Below are positions 26,371 to 35,498 of a stretch of 64,000 nucleotides of DNA, piece after piece. The stretch spans positions 1 to 64,000 of the forward strand of contig CAZHLJ010000005.1 of the NCBI GenBank assembly GCA_964533215.1, in the 5' to 3' direction. This stretch comes from Bact-08 sp964533215. GTDB taxonomy: Bacteria; Bacteroidota; Bacteroidia; Bacteroidales; UBA932. Positions within the stretch are counted from its first letter, which is position 1. Each line of letters begins with the position of its first letter. Position numbers and translations under genes: made by a program. Under the pieces are notes generated by a model. The model saw only the letters and a list, made by a program, of their open reading frames with translations, ran no database searches and was not told the DNA's origin.

Positions 26371-28086
26371 ATGAAAAAGATATTTATTGGTTTCATCATA
26401 CTTTTTCTGATTTTGTCAGATAGCACTTATTCCATGACATCAAACAGCAAATTTCTCAAAGCATCCATTATTCCAGAACCTGTAAAGGTTGTTTCTGGAG
26501 ATGGCTCTTTCAAAATCAGCCGAAACACTCTCATCGTAGCTGAAGGTGAAGACCAGTTAAGGTCTGCGGCTTTTCTCAATAATTACTTGGCAAAATATTA
26601 TGGGGTCAAGCTTGAAGTTGTTCCAAAATCTCCAAGAGTAAAATCTGGAAAGGATGGCAATCTTCAGTTTATAGACCTATCTGTTTTGGATATAGCCTAT
26701 TCATGTGCGGGTTTTAGCCCTTCTGACCTTAAGATGGAGGGAGCTTATCTACTTTCAGTCAAAGACGGAGTTGCATATCTGAAAGGAGCAAATCCTCAGG
26801 GTTTATTCTATGCTGTACAGACACTCATCCAATTACTCCCGCCTATCAAACCGGCAGCCGATGTTAAAACGGCAGAGACAACCCTTCCGGTGCAATCAAT
26901 AGAGGTAATAGATTATCCTAGGTTCGAATACAGGGGAATGCACCTGGATGTAGTAAGGCATATTTTCTCTGTGGAATATATAAAACAATATATAGATTAT
27001 CTTGCTCTTCACAAGATGAACTACTTTCATTGGCATCTTACTGATGATCAGGCTTGGAGAATGGAGAGTAAAAAGTATCCTAAATTGAATGAGATAGGCT
27101 CCTGGAGAGATGGAACAATAATCGGTCTGTTCCCTGGAACTGGTGTAGACAGTACAAGGTACGGTGGCTTTTACACCGTTGAGCAGATGAAGGATATTGT
27201 CAAATATGCAGAAGACAGATACATTACAGTTGTTCCTGAAATTGATGTCCCAGGCCACTCTATGGCGATAATATCTTCATATCCTCAATTCAGTACCACT
27301 CCGGACATTCCAAAGCGCCCTGCAATAACCTGGGGAATTTTCGATCGTCAGAATAATGTATTGGTACCATCTGAGGAGGTCTTTACCTTCTTGAAAGATG
27401 TTTTTGATGAGTTGATGGATGTTTTTCCCGGTAAGTATATCCATATGGGAGGAGACGAGTGTTCTAAGATATGGTGGAGAGAGTCGCCGGAAACCCAGAA
27501 TTTTATGAAGAGATACGGAATCAAGGACGAAGATGAGCTTCAGGCTTACTTTGTCAAGAGAATTTCTTCTATAATAGCTGCGCGAGGCCGGCAAATGATT
27601 GGCTGGGACGAGATTATGGATGGAGGCTTGACAGAAGGGGCAGTAGTGATGAGCTGGCGTGATGCAGAGCATGCGTGGAAAGCCGCCTCTCTGGGGCATA
27701 AAGCTATCCTTACGCCTTTGCGTTACAGCTATTTGAATGTGGCTCAGAAAAAGAACGAGAAGGCTCTTTGTCATAAAAGTTGGTATCTTCCTGTAGATTC
27801 GGCTTATATGTTTGAACCCGTTCCTGAAAAAATATCTTCGGCAGATGCGGCAAATATTCTTGGTGGGCAAGGTTGTATGTGGACAGAATATTTTCCGGAT
27901 AAAGATTGCCTTGAATATGGTGTTTTTCCTAGGATCTCTGCTATATCTGAAGTTTACTGGAGTCAGCGTAAGAATAAAAACTGGCCAAGGTTTCAGTTGA
28001 AGTTGATAGATCAGTTTAATAGATACGACTTGTGGGGAGCAAAATATTCATCTGAAGTTTTTTCTTCAGGGCATTTTTCCAGATAG
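26371..28086 (+). CDS. Exported beta-N-acetylhexosaminidase, GH20
   Basis: The 571-residue protein has a signal peptide, an N-terminal GH20b-like domain (about 30-185), and a GH20 catalytic barrel. The key segments are HWHLTDDQAWRMESKKYPKL (about 228-247), PEIDVPGHS (about 289-297) and HMGGDEC with the catalytic Asp-Glu pair D362-E363. GH20 enzymes remove terminal GlcNAc or GalNAc using the substrate acetamido group. It probably works in the periplasm or at the surface on glycans, chitooligosaccharides or cell-wall material. It lies alone between housekeeping genes rather than in a SusC/SusD locus. Confidence 0.94.
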   Translation: MKKIFIGFIILFLILSDSTYSMTSNSKFLKASIIPEPVKVVSGDGSFKISRNTLIVAEGEDQLRSAAFLNNYLAKYYGVKLEVVPKSPRVKSGKDGNLQFIDLSVLDIAYSCAGFSPSDLKMEGAYLLSVKDGVAYLKGANPQGLFYAVQTLIQLLPPIKPAADVKTAETTLPVQSIEVIDYPRFEYRGMHLDVVRHIFSVEYIKQYIDYLALHKMNYFHWHLTDDQAWRMESKKYPKLNEIGSWRDGTIIGLFPGTGVDSTRYGGFYTVEQMKDIVKYAEDRYITVVPEIDVPGHSMAIISSYPQFSTTPDIPKRPAITWGIFDRQNNVLVPSEEVFTFLKDVFDELMDVFPGKYIHMGGDECSKIWWRESPETQNFMKRYGIKDEDELQAYFVKRISSIIAARGRQMIGWDEIMDGGLTEGAVVMSWRDAEHAWKAASLGHKAILTPLRYSYLNVAQKKNEKALCHKSWYLPVDSAYMFEPVPEKISSADAANILGGQGCMWTEYFPDKDCLEYGVFPRISAISEVYWSQRKNKNWPRFQLKLIDQFNRYDLWGAKYSSEVFSSGHFSR

Positions 28087-28117
28087 TCTTCCATAATTGC
28101 AGAATTCATAAAATTGT

Positions 28118-29389
28118 ATGGAACAGATTCAACTTCCCGAAGCGTTCAAGAATCTTCTTCAGGAGTCAGCAGGGGCATATTTAGCTCCCCGTATTCAGGA
28201 GGCTATTCAGAATTCAGATCCGATTGTTTCTATACGCATCAATCCGCTTAAGGTTTCGAACACATTACCTATGCCAGTCAAGCGTGGTGTCCCTTGGTGC
28301 AAGGATGGTTACTATCTATCGGCAAGACCTGTCTTCACACTTGATCCCTCTCTTCATGCCGGGGCATATTATGTGCAGGAGCCCTCTTCTATGTTTCTTG
28401 CTGTTCTTGAACCAATATTCAATATTCTTAAGCCTAGGACTTTACTGGATCTATGTGCTGCTCCGGGGGGGAAAACCACACACCTTATTTCCATGATGCC
28501 ACGTGATTCAAAGCTAATTGCCAACGAGGTTATTCGTACAAGGGTGGCACCTCTAAAGGAAAATGTAATAAAATGGGGACTACATTCTGTTGACGTTGTG
28601 AGTATGGATGTGGCGAAAATATGCAACGGTGTCAGATTTGGTGATGCGAGGGAATCGTTGGACTCTTTTGATTTTGTTTTGGTTGATGCTCCATGTTCAG
28701 GAGAAGGGATGTTTCGTAAAGATCCATCGGCTATAGCTGAGTGGTCAGAAGACAATGTAAAGCTTTGTGCTGCAAGACAGCGTAGAATATTATCTGATAT
28801 CTGGGATTCTGTCAATCCTGGCGGTTTGCTTGTTTACTCGACATGTACTTTCAACAGATATGAAAACGATGGGAACGTGGCATGGCTTAAAAAAACATAT
28901 GGAGCAGAAATCTTTGATCTCTTTGGTTTCTATAGATCAAATGGATTGGAAGATAGACTTAATTCTGATCTCATAAAGGAGTGGGGGATAGTTCAGACCG
29001 AAGAGGGTGGATTCCAATTCTTCCCCGGATTAGTCGAGGGAGAGGGTTTTTTCTTTGCTCTTATACAAAAGCCGGGTTCTATTCCGGATTTGGTGAAAAA
29101 AAGTAATACAAAAAATAATGGGAAGAGTTCAGTTCTTAAGATATCATCTCAGCCTGAGCATGAGGAGGCATTATCAGTAGATTATTCTGGGAAATGGCCC
29201 TCAGTGGAGCTTAGCAGGGAAGATGCACTGCAGTATCTTTCCAGAAACGCCATCAAACTTGAAAATGCTCCGATAGGATATATCCGTGTCACATATAAAG
29301 GACTTGGGCTAGGATTTGTAAAAAATCTTGGAAACCGCGCAAACAATCTATATCCGATGAATTGGCGCATCAGAATGCAGCTAAAGTAA
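28118..29389 (+). CDS. RsmF/NOL1-type RNA m5C methyltransferase
   Basis: The 423-residue protein has the SAM-binding motif DLCAAPGGKTTHL near residue 110, the motif IV VDAPCSGEGMFRKD near 189-202, and motif VI VYSTCTFNRYEN near 237-248. The two Cys residues are the catalytic and release residues of m5C methyltransferases. The C-terminal 100 residues (YIRVTYKGLGLGFVKNLGNR) resemble the PUA-like extension of RsmF. It probably modifies 16S rRNA. The exact target base is not shown by sequence alone. Confidence 0.9.
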   Translation: MEQIQLPEAFKNLLQESAGAYLAPRIQEAIQNSDPIVSIRINPLKVSNTLPMPVKRGVPWCKDGYYLSARPVFTLDPSLHAGAYYVQEPSSMFLAVLEPIFNILKPRTLLDLCAAPGGKTTHLISMMPRDSKLIANEVIRTRVAPLKENVIKWGLHSVDVVSMDVAKICNGVRFGDARESLDSFDFVLVDAPCSGEGMFRKDPSAIAEWSEDNVKLCAARQRRILSDIWDSVNPGGLLVYSTCTFNRYENDGNVAWLKKTYGAEIFDLFGFYRSNGLEDRLNSDLIKEWGIVQTEEGGFQFFPGLVEGEGFFFALIQKPGSIPDLVKKSNTKNNGKSSVLKISSQPEHEEALSVDYSGKWPSVELSREDALQYLSRNAIKLENAPIGYIRVTYKGLGLGFVKNLGNRANNLYPMNWRIRMQLK

Positions 29390-29428
29390 ACTTTGCTACA
29401 TTTAATAGAATTCTATATACATTATTCG

Positions 29429-29436
29429 TATTTTTG
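29429..29436 (+). promoter_or_regulatory. -7 element before the helicase gene
   Basis: TATTTTTG fits the -7 consensus and lies only 5 bases before ATG 29442, so transcripts from it would be almost leaderless. No proper -33 box is seen. Confidence 0.4.
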
Positions 29437-29441
29437 CGCCA

Positions 29442-31862
29442 ATGAATACAATAAATACCAATATATTTGAGGGCTTGAATAATGCTCAGAAACAGGCTGT
29501 TGAGCAAATCGAAGGCCCTTCTCTTATTATTGCCGGTGCAGGTTCCGGCAAGACGAAAGTACTTACCTGCCGTATTGCCAACATATTAAGCCAAGGCCAC
29601 AGGGCAAGTTCCATATTGGCCTTAACCTTCACCAACAAAGCGTCCAAAGAGATGAAAGAGAGGATTGCAGCATTGGTGGGCTATGATAAGGCAAGAGCAC
29701 TCTGGATGGGTACTTTTCACTCGATTTTTGTAAGGTTTCTTAGGGAAGATGCTGAGCTTCTTGGATTTCCTAAGTCATTTACCATTTATGACACATCTGA
29801 TTCCAAAAGTGCTATCAGGACATGTGTGAAGGAACTTTCTCTGGATGAAAAGGCATATAAGCCCAACGAGGTACTTTCGAGAATCTCGATGGCTAAGAAC
29901 AACCTTATAACATCAGCAAGTTATATTGCAAATCCGTCACTTGTCCAAAATGACGTTGCCGCGAAGAAACCACGGATCTGCGACATATATGCTTTATATG
30001 AAAAGAAGTGCAGGCAGGCTGGTGCAATGGACTTCGATGATATTCTTGTCTATACAAATATTTTGCTTAGGGACTTTCCGCAAGTGCTGGATAAGTTACG
30101 ATCAAGATTTTCATATATACTGGTGGATGAGTATCAGGATACAAACTATTCTCAGTATCTGATTGTAAAGAAATTGTCGGCAATGCACAACAACCTTTGT
30201 GTTGTCGGGGACGATGCTCAGAGCATATACTCTTTCAGAGGTGCTCGTATCGAGAATATCCTCAATTTTAAAAAAGATTACCCTAGTGCAAAGGAGTTCA
30301 AGCTAGAACAGAACTACAGATCCACCCAGACTATTGTAAATGCAGCAAATAGCTTGATTTCCCGTAATTCCAGACAGATAAAGAAAGAGTGTTTCTCGGC
30401 TGCTTCGGTTGGCGAAAAAATTGAGGTTGTGAAGGCTTATACAGATCAGGAAGAGGCATTCCTTCTGGCTTCATCTGTATTGTCAAAAATTTATTCCGAC
30501 AAAGCCTCTTATAGTGATTTTGCCGTGCTTTACAGAACCAACGCTCAGTCAAGAGCAGTTGAGGAGGCTCTCAGAAAGAGATCTCTCCCATATAAGATTT
30601 ATGGAGGTCACTCATTCTATGAAAGGGCTGAGGTCAAGGATATCATGTCATATCTAAGGCTGATAGTCAATAAAAAGGACGACGAGGCTTTCAAAAGGAT
30701 AGTGAATGTGCCTCCCAGAGGTATAGGCGACACAACTGTTGGTCGTCTGGCTGCTGCTGCAAATGCTGAGGGTGTCTCCATCTGGGATGCCTTGCACAAT
30801 GGGAACCTTGCTGTAATGGGAATAAAACCTGCTACTGCCTCTAAGTTGTTTGAATTTGCCACTCTCATTTCAGAAATAAGTCCAAAGGTAGAGTATGCCA
30901 ATGCATATGATATTGCAATGGAGGTTTTTGTGAAAACAGGTTATATGGATTTTCTCAGGGCTGATTCTACAGTGGAGGGCCAGGCCAGGCTAGAGAATGT
31001 AGAAGAGCTTCTAAATAGTATAAAGGCGTTTGTGGAAGAGGGGGAAGAGATGTTTGAGCAGGAGAAGCAGATTGATGAGGAGTCAAATGATGATATTGAT
31101 AATGGAAGCAACCATATTATTCTTCTCCCAAATTATCTGGAAAACATATCTCTTATGAGTGCAATAGATGAGAATAAAGGAGAAGAGGATTCCAACAAGA
31201 TAAGTCTGATGACGGTCCATTCAGCCAAAGGCTTGGAATTCAATTATGTGTATATTATTGGAATGGAGGAAAATCTATTTCCATCTGTAAGCATGGCCGT
31301 AAGTGAGAGTGAAGTTGAGGAGGAGAGGAGATTGTTTTATGTAGCAATAACCAGGGCAAAGGTTGCGGTTACATTGTCATATGCGCAATCACGTTTCAGA
31401 TGGGGGTCACATGTAAATTATCCTTCAAGCAGGTTTCTCAAGGAGATAAGCCCTAAATTTGTAAATTGGCCGGCACTTGAGAGTGAGAGCCTGAACGCGG
31501 CAGGTAGTTGGGATAGCATTAAGAAAAATGACAGAGATTTTCAAAGTGGGGGAGAAAATAACTTCAAGGGAGGCTCCTTCATTCGTAAAGAAAACCCAAT
31601 TCAGCAAATAAGTAGCAAACCTACTCCTTCTAAGCCGGCGTTCACTAAAATTGCGCCAAAACCACAGGACCCTAATTTTCAGGCTGATCCTATTTCTAAG
31701 CTTAAAGCTGGTCAGAGGGTGGAACACGACAGATTCGGCTATGGAATGTTGGTCTCTCTTGAAGGGGATCCTTTAAATGCAAGAGCTGTTGTAGACTTTG
31801 ATTCGGGTGGTAAAAAAACCTTGCTTCTTAAATTTGCAAAACTTAGGGTAGCCGAAGAATAA
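29442..31862 (+). CDS. UvrD/PcrA-type ATP-dependent DNA helicase
   Basis: The 806-residue protein is a superfamily 1A helicase. It has the Q-motif LNNAQKQAV, Walker A AGAGSGKTK (31-39), TFTNKASKEM, Walker B VDEYQDTNYSQY, GDDAQSIYSFRGA, QNYRSTQTI, and the C-terminal MTVHSAKGLEFNYVYIIG and YVAITRAK motifs. The last 50 residues (KAGQRVEHDRFGYGMLVSLE) resemble the Tudor-like C-terminal domain of PcrA. It unwinds DNA during repair and replication. It is monocistronic, with structured DNA following it. Confidence 0.95.
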   Translation: MNTINTNIFEGLNNAQKQAVEQIEGPSLIIAGAGSGKTKVLTCRIANILSQGHRASSILALTFTNKASKEMKERIAALVGYDKARALWMGTFHSIFVRFLREDAELLGFPKSFTIYDTSDSKSAIRTCVKELSLDEKAYKPNEVLSRISMAKNNLITSASYIANPSLVQNDVAAKKPRICDIYALYEKKCRQAGAMDFDDILVYTNILLRDFPQVLDKLRSRFSYILVDEYQDTNYSQYLIVKKLSAMHNNLCVVGDDAQSIYSFRGARIENILNFKKDYPSAKEFKLEQNYRSTQTIVNAANSLISRNSRQIKKECFSAASVGEKIEVVKAYTDQEEAFLLASSVLSKIYSDKASYSDFAVLYRTNAQSRAVEEALRKRSLPYKIYGGHSFYERAEVKDIMSYLRLIVNKKDDEAFKRIVNVPPRGIGDTTVGRLAAAANAEGVSIWDALHNGNLAVMGIKPATASKLFEFATLISEISPKVEYANAYDIAMEVFVKTGYMDFLRADSTVEGQARLENVEELLNSIKAFVEEGEEMFEQEKQIDEESNDDIDNGSNHIILLPNYLENISLMSAIDENKGEEDSNKISLMTVHSAKGLEFNYVYIIGMEENLFPSVSMAVSESEVEEERRLFYVAITRAKVAVTLSYAQSRFRWGSHVNYPSSRFLKEISPKFVNWPALESESLNAAGSWDSIKKNDRDFQSGGENNFKGGSFIRKENPIQQISSKPTPSKPAFTKIAPKPQDPNFQADPISKLKAGQRVEHDRFGYGMLVSLEGDPLNARAVVDFDSGGKKTLLLKFAKLRVAEE

Positions 31863-31902
31863 AAAATGGAAAATCGTAAAATTATTTTGTAAAAACTCAT
31901 TT

Positions 31903-31919
31903 TTGGCACGAGGTTTGTA
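31903..31919 (+). promoter_or_regulatory. Sigma-54-like promoter
   Basis: TTGGCACG AGGT TTGTA matches the sigma-54 consensus TTGGCACG-N4-TTGCA except for T in place of C in the -12 box. The spacing GG-N10-G is exact. No coding gene lies downstream on this strand before the convergent gene, so it would serve a short RNA. No TAnnTTTG promoter is visible here. Confidence 0.4.
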
Positions 31920-31929
31920 AATATTTATT

Positions 31930-32040
31930 ACGAAGTTTTTCATAGTTTAAGTTTAGGTTAAGTAATGAGGTCTTATCTCTTGGAGATGAGGCCTCATGAA
32001 GTATTAAGGAGGTGCCAGAGAGGTATCTCCTTTATTTTTT
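31930..32040 (+). ncRNA. Candidate structured small RNA
   Basis: If the sigma-54-like site is used, the RNA would start near 31930 and end at the terminator at 32008-32040, giving about 110 bases. It holds a 15-bp stem (31965-31979 with 31983-31997, TTG loop, two G-U pairs) and then the terminator stem. Both are stable, and G-U pairs rather than mismatches suggest selection on the RNA. An open frame of 25 codons from ATG 31965 runs through both stems but has no good ribosome-binding site. Alternatively, this is merely the 3' end of the helicase transcript. Confidence 0.35.
32008..32040 (+). terminator. Intrinsic terminator
   Basis: GGAGGTGCC (32008-32016) pairs with GGTATCTCC (32022-32030) over 9 bp with two G-U pairs, followed by TTTATTTTTT. 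It ends transcripts from the helicase gene and from any RNA that starts at the sigma-54-like site. Confidence 0.88.
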
Positions 32041-32045
32041 AATTA

Positions 32046-32091
32046 ACATGGGGACGTAAATTGTGTGATCACGCAACTTGCGTCCCCATGT
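32046..32091. repeat. 46-base imperfect palindrome between convergent genes
   Basis: The arms ACATGGGGACG (32046-32056) and CGTCCCCATGT (32081-32091) are perfect, and the inner parts up to the centre TGA/TCA match except at three positions, all transition differences. It lies between the + strand terminator and the stop of the minus-strand oxidoreductase gene. It could be that gene's terminator, though the T-run is poor, or a protein-binding site. Confidence 0.7.
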
Positions 32092-32102
32092 GACTGGGAA
32101 TA

Positions 32103-35100
32103 TTATTTAAACGCTTGTTCGCTGAGTCCTTTTCCTTTAAGTCCCATTTCGTGGAAATAATCAGGAACCTCTCTGCCAAGCAGCGCATCTACGTATAGTT
32201 TTGCAATGTATTGAGAAAGCATAAAGCCGTGTCCTCTCATTCCCACGAACAAACCTGCCTTAGGATCGACAATGTAGCGTGGTTCTGTATAGTAACCGGC
32301 CCATACAGCCTGAAATCCTATCCCTGAGAGCTGAGGAATCCAGTCAGTAAAGATTTCTGTTGCAATCTCAAGAAAGTCCTGAGATGTTACTTTTAAGTTC
32401 TTGTCTGTCTCTTTAGCGTCAATTGCAGGTGATGCACATCCAATTATCTGCCCCGTTTCACGAAGTTGCTGTCCATATACGGCAGAGAAGCCTTTGTATT
32501 TCCTGCGGTCAATCAACATATCAAGACCATCTCCATCCTTGCCCAGCATTGGCAGGCGTTTCGTTATGAAAGCCTGATGTTTTACCGGGTAGAGCCCTGT
32601 TTCGATATCAAGTTTTTTAGCAAACTTGTCGGCTTCGCTACCCAAAGCATTTATGAAAATTTCTGTATTGTATTCAAAATATTCCTGATTTGCATCTTGG
32701 AGTATGACGTGGAATTCCTTACCTGATTTGTAGACTTCTATAAGCTTCATGTTTTCCAGTATAATTCCTCCGTTAGCCCTGCCAATGTGTCTGATTGCAT
32801 CGATTGTGTGACCTGGGCTTGCCTGCCAGCAATCGTTGGAGATAAGGGCGTGTGAGTAGTTATTCAGCTTTGTGTTGAAGTAAGGTGAAATTTCTTTAGC
32901 AAAATCCTTTTTATCAATCATATATGCATCTGACCAACCTCTTGATGCATCAAGAGATCGATAAGTCTCATCATCGTGTACAAAAGATACATATCTAGTC
33001 ATATGCAGATTAATGTCGTATCTGCTTTGCAATCCTTTGAAGAGCTCGAGGTTATGTTTTGCAATGTCTGCAAGAGCTGGGAGAGAGAATGCAGGACGTC
33101 CTCCGGCAATGTTTCTCCATGAACTGCCCAAACCATCGTTTACTAGTACTGGCTTGTATCCTGCTTCAGAAAGGAACCTAAATAGAGAAGAGCCAGCTGC
33201 CCCTCCGCCGGCAATAATAGCTTGAACCTTCTTTACCTCTTTTTTACTCTTTGGAAGGATGATTGTCTCTTTCTTATCTGATCTGACAAGTTCTCCCAGA
33301 TTGACAAGGTTGGACATTGGAGCGCGTGGGGTGGGTTCTCCTATAACTTCAATGCCATAAGGCTTGAGAAGCATTCTTGCACGAGGAACGCACCTGCTGC
33401 CTCTACATGCTCCCATACCTATTCTTGAAATATGCTTCAATTCGTCAGAAGAGATAACCTTTCTATCTCCTATGACTGCCAGGAGCTTATCTACGCTTAC
33501 ATCCTCGCAATGGCAAACGTAAGTCTTGGAATCGTATTCCTTATTCAGTGGTTGAAGGTTGAGTTTTTCCGGATATTTTTCTTTGACAATAAAACCTCTT
33601 ACCGCCAGAAGAGCTTCTCCTGTCAGATCGGTTGCTTTTACACGTGCAACATTGGTTTTATTCTCATTTATCATTATCTTTTCTATCACACCTTCACCTA
33701 CACGCTCTCCGTTGTTGTTTACCAGGTAAACATCAGCTCCCTCTTCCGCTTTGTACTCGATAGGGAGAAATAGCCAGTTTTTGTTAAACTGGTAGCCGAA
33801 TATGGCCAGTCCTGGACATTGACTTACACAACGCATGCAACCTACGCATTTGTCAAAGTCTATCTGAGGAACGGTAGAAGTAGAAGATTTTGTGATAGCT
33901 TCATACTTGCAGGCAAATGAGCATGGATTGCAGGCAAAACCGTAAAGGCAGTCAATTTGTACAAAACCTTTCTCCTCCATACGCTTCTTTGTCGGCCTTG
34001 AAGGCTCGTCCAGAATTCTCACGGGGTGTTGCTGAGAATCTATATATTCTTTGGATATGGCAAGATAATGATCATAATCGAATCTTATTCCAAGTTCCTG
34101 CATTATTTCATAGGCACACTGTTTTCCTCTTAGAACGGCAGATGTTCCCTCTCCAATTTTTACAGAATCGCCGACTCCATAACACTTTCTGCCGAAAACT
34201 TCAATTCCTTTGCGGAATAGCTGGTTGTCCGGAATAAGTCCTGTACATATATTTATACAGTCTATTCCCTCAATTACCATTTCGGTTCCTGGAATTGGCT
34301 TGAAATTCTCACATTTTGCTATTACAGCTCCAATTACACCGGTACGCTCCTTGTTTGGAATAGCCTCAAGAAGAACATGTGAAGTAAGGATAGGAATGCC
34401 CAACCTTCTTACTCTGTTTGCCTGAACAGGAAAACCGCCTTCGCGAGGCATAGCCTCAAGAATCAGCTTAACATTTGCACCAGCCTGCATTGCCTGATAA
34501 GATGTCAGATAGCCAATATTTCCGGCTCCAACTGTGAGAATGTTCTTCCCTAGAAGCGTCAGCTCTCTGTTCATCATGCGTTGAACGACAGCGGCAGTGT
34601 ATACGCCTGGAAGATCGTCATTTTTGAAAGCCGGCATAAAAGGAACAGCACCAGTTGCAATGACAATATGATCAGCATCTACATAGAAAATTTCCTGAGT
34701 AGAGATATTTTTTACGACTAACCTTTTTCCTTCGAGAATATCCCATACAACAGAATCCAGCAGAATCCCTGAACGGTCATCTCCTGCGAGTGAATCAGCA
34801 ATGTCGAATCCCCTTTGTCCTCCGAATCGCTTCTCCTTTTCGAAAAAGAAAAATTGATGAGTCTGCATCAAAAACTGTCCGCCAATATTGCTATTGTTAT
34901 CCAACACCAGATTGCTTACTCCAGCGTTATTCAACTCCTCTCTGACCGCCAGACCTGATGGCCCTGCACCTACAATTGCAACAGTGGTCTTATATATTTT
35001 TATAGCTGGCGTGAAACTTCCAACTTCTTTTGTGCTCTCTTTTTTATCTTCTTCCGGCAGATATGATTCGTCAATTCTACGGACGTTTTTAACTTCATCT

Positions 35101-35351
35101 ACTTTAGTAATACATATTCGACGGACCTTACCGTCTACCAACATCTCGCAGGCACCGCATTTTCCGATGCCACATTCAAGAGTCCGTTCTCTATGTTCAA
35201 GACTGTGTTTATGTACAACCAGGCCGGCTTGATGAAGTGCTGCGGCAATTGTAAAACCCCTCTGACCAACAACTTTTGTTCCCTCAAAAATGAATTCTAC
35301 TCTATCTTCCTGTGGGATTTGGAGAATAGGATGCTCAGTTATTTTATACAT
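32103..35351 (-). CDS. Multidomain flavin/iron-sulfur oxidoreductase (HcnABC/sarcosine oxidase-like fusion)
   Basis: Start at ATG 35351 is preferred to an upstream TTG, giving 1082 residues. In order: a 2Fe-2S ferredoxin-like domain with Cys spacing CX4CX2CX11C (about 55-80); an FAD/NAD domain with GAGPSG (about 127) and a second GAGNIG; a two-cluster ferredoxin-like region (about 465-520: CX5CX2CX3C and CVGCMRCVSQC); a BFD-like 2Fe-2S domain starting VCHCEDV (about 612); and a second FAD oxidoreductase of the DAO/glycine oxidase type with IIAGGGAAG (about 714). Bacteria usually encode these parts as separate subunits (HcnA/B/C, or hydroxyproline and D-amino acid dehydrogenases). It likely oxidises an amino acid or amine and passes electrons on. 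No signal peptide is seen. Confidence 0.85.
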   Translation of the reverse strand: MYKITEHPILQIPQEDRVEFIFEGTKVVGQRGFTIAAALHQAGLVVHKHSLEHRERTLECGIGKCGACEMLVDGKVRRICITKVDEVKNVRRIDESYLPEEDKKESTKEVGSFTPAIKIYKTTVAIVGAGPSGLAVREELNNAGVSNLVLDNNSNIGGQFLMQTHQFFFFEKEKRFGGQRGFDIADSLAGDDRSGILLDSVVWDILEGKRLVVKNISTQEIFYVDADHIVIATGAVPFMPAFKNDDLPGVYTAAVVQRMMNRELTLLGKNILTVGAGNIGYLTSYQAMQAGANVKLILEAMPREGGFPVQANRVRRLGIPILTSHVLLEAIPNKERTGVIGAVIAKCENFKPIPGTEMVIEGIDCINICTGLIPDNQLFRKGIEVFGRKCYGVGDSVKIGEGTSAVLRGKQCAYEIMQELGIRFDYDHYLAISKEYIDSQQHPVRILDEPSRPTKKRMEEKGFVQIDCLYGFACNPCSFACKYEAITKSSTSTVPQIDFDKCVGCMRCVSQCPGLAIFGYQFNKNWLFLPIEYKAEEGADVYLVNNNGERVGEGVIEKIMINENKTNVARVKATDLTGEALLAVRGFIVKEKYPEKLNLQPLNKEYDSKTYVCHCEDVSVDKLLAVIGDRKVISSDELKHISRIGMGACRGSRCVPRARMLLKPYGIEVIGEPTPRAPMSNLVNLGELVRSDKKETIILPKSKKEVKKVQAIIAGGGAAGSSLFRFLSEAGYKPVLVNDGLGSSWRNIAGGRPAFSLPALADIAKHNLELFKGLQSRYDINLHMTRYVSFVHDDETYRSLDASRGWSDAYMIDKKDFAKEISPYFNTKLNNYSHALISNDCWQASPGHTIDAIRHIGRANGGIILENMKLIEVYKSGKEFHVILQDANQEYFEYNTEIFINALGSEADKFAKKLDIETGLYPVKHQAFITKRLPMLGKDGDGLDMLIDRRKYKGFSAVYGQQLRETGQIIGCASPAIDAKETDKNLKVTSQDFLEIATEIFTDWIPQLSGIGFQAVWAGYYTEPRYIVDPKAGLFVGMRGHGFMLSQYIAKLYVDALLGREVPDYFHEMGLKGKGLSEQAFK

Positions 35352-35369
35352 AGTAAATTTAAATTTGAA

Positions 35370-35377
35370 CAAATTTA
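35370..35377 (-). promoter_or_regulatory. -7 element of the oxidoreductase gene
   Basis: On the minus strand this reads TAAATTTG, 18 bases before the ATG at 35351. No exact -33 box is seen at the usual distance. Confidence 0.45.
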
Positions 35378-35498
35378 ATAAAAAACAGAAATCATAACTT
35401 TAGAATTAGATATATTTTGTCTTTTGTGTGATTTTGTTACATATTGATAGAGTATTGTGATAAATTAGAGGACATTTAACCAATTAATTTTGTGAGGT

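Noticed and set aside
27277..27870. 197-codon minus-strand frame within the GH20 gene
   Set aside because: It lies opposite the catalytic region of a clear GH20 enzyme and shows no domain of its own.
31965..32042. Small open frame of 25 codons inside the structured intergenic region
   Set aside because: It runs through both stems and its stop lies at the terminator T-run, and no good ribosome-binding site precedes it. The coding potential looks accidental.
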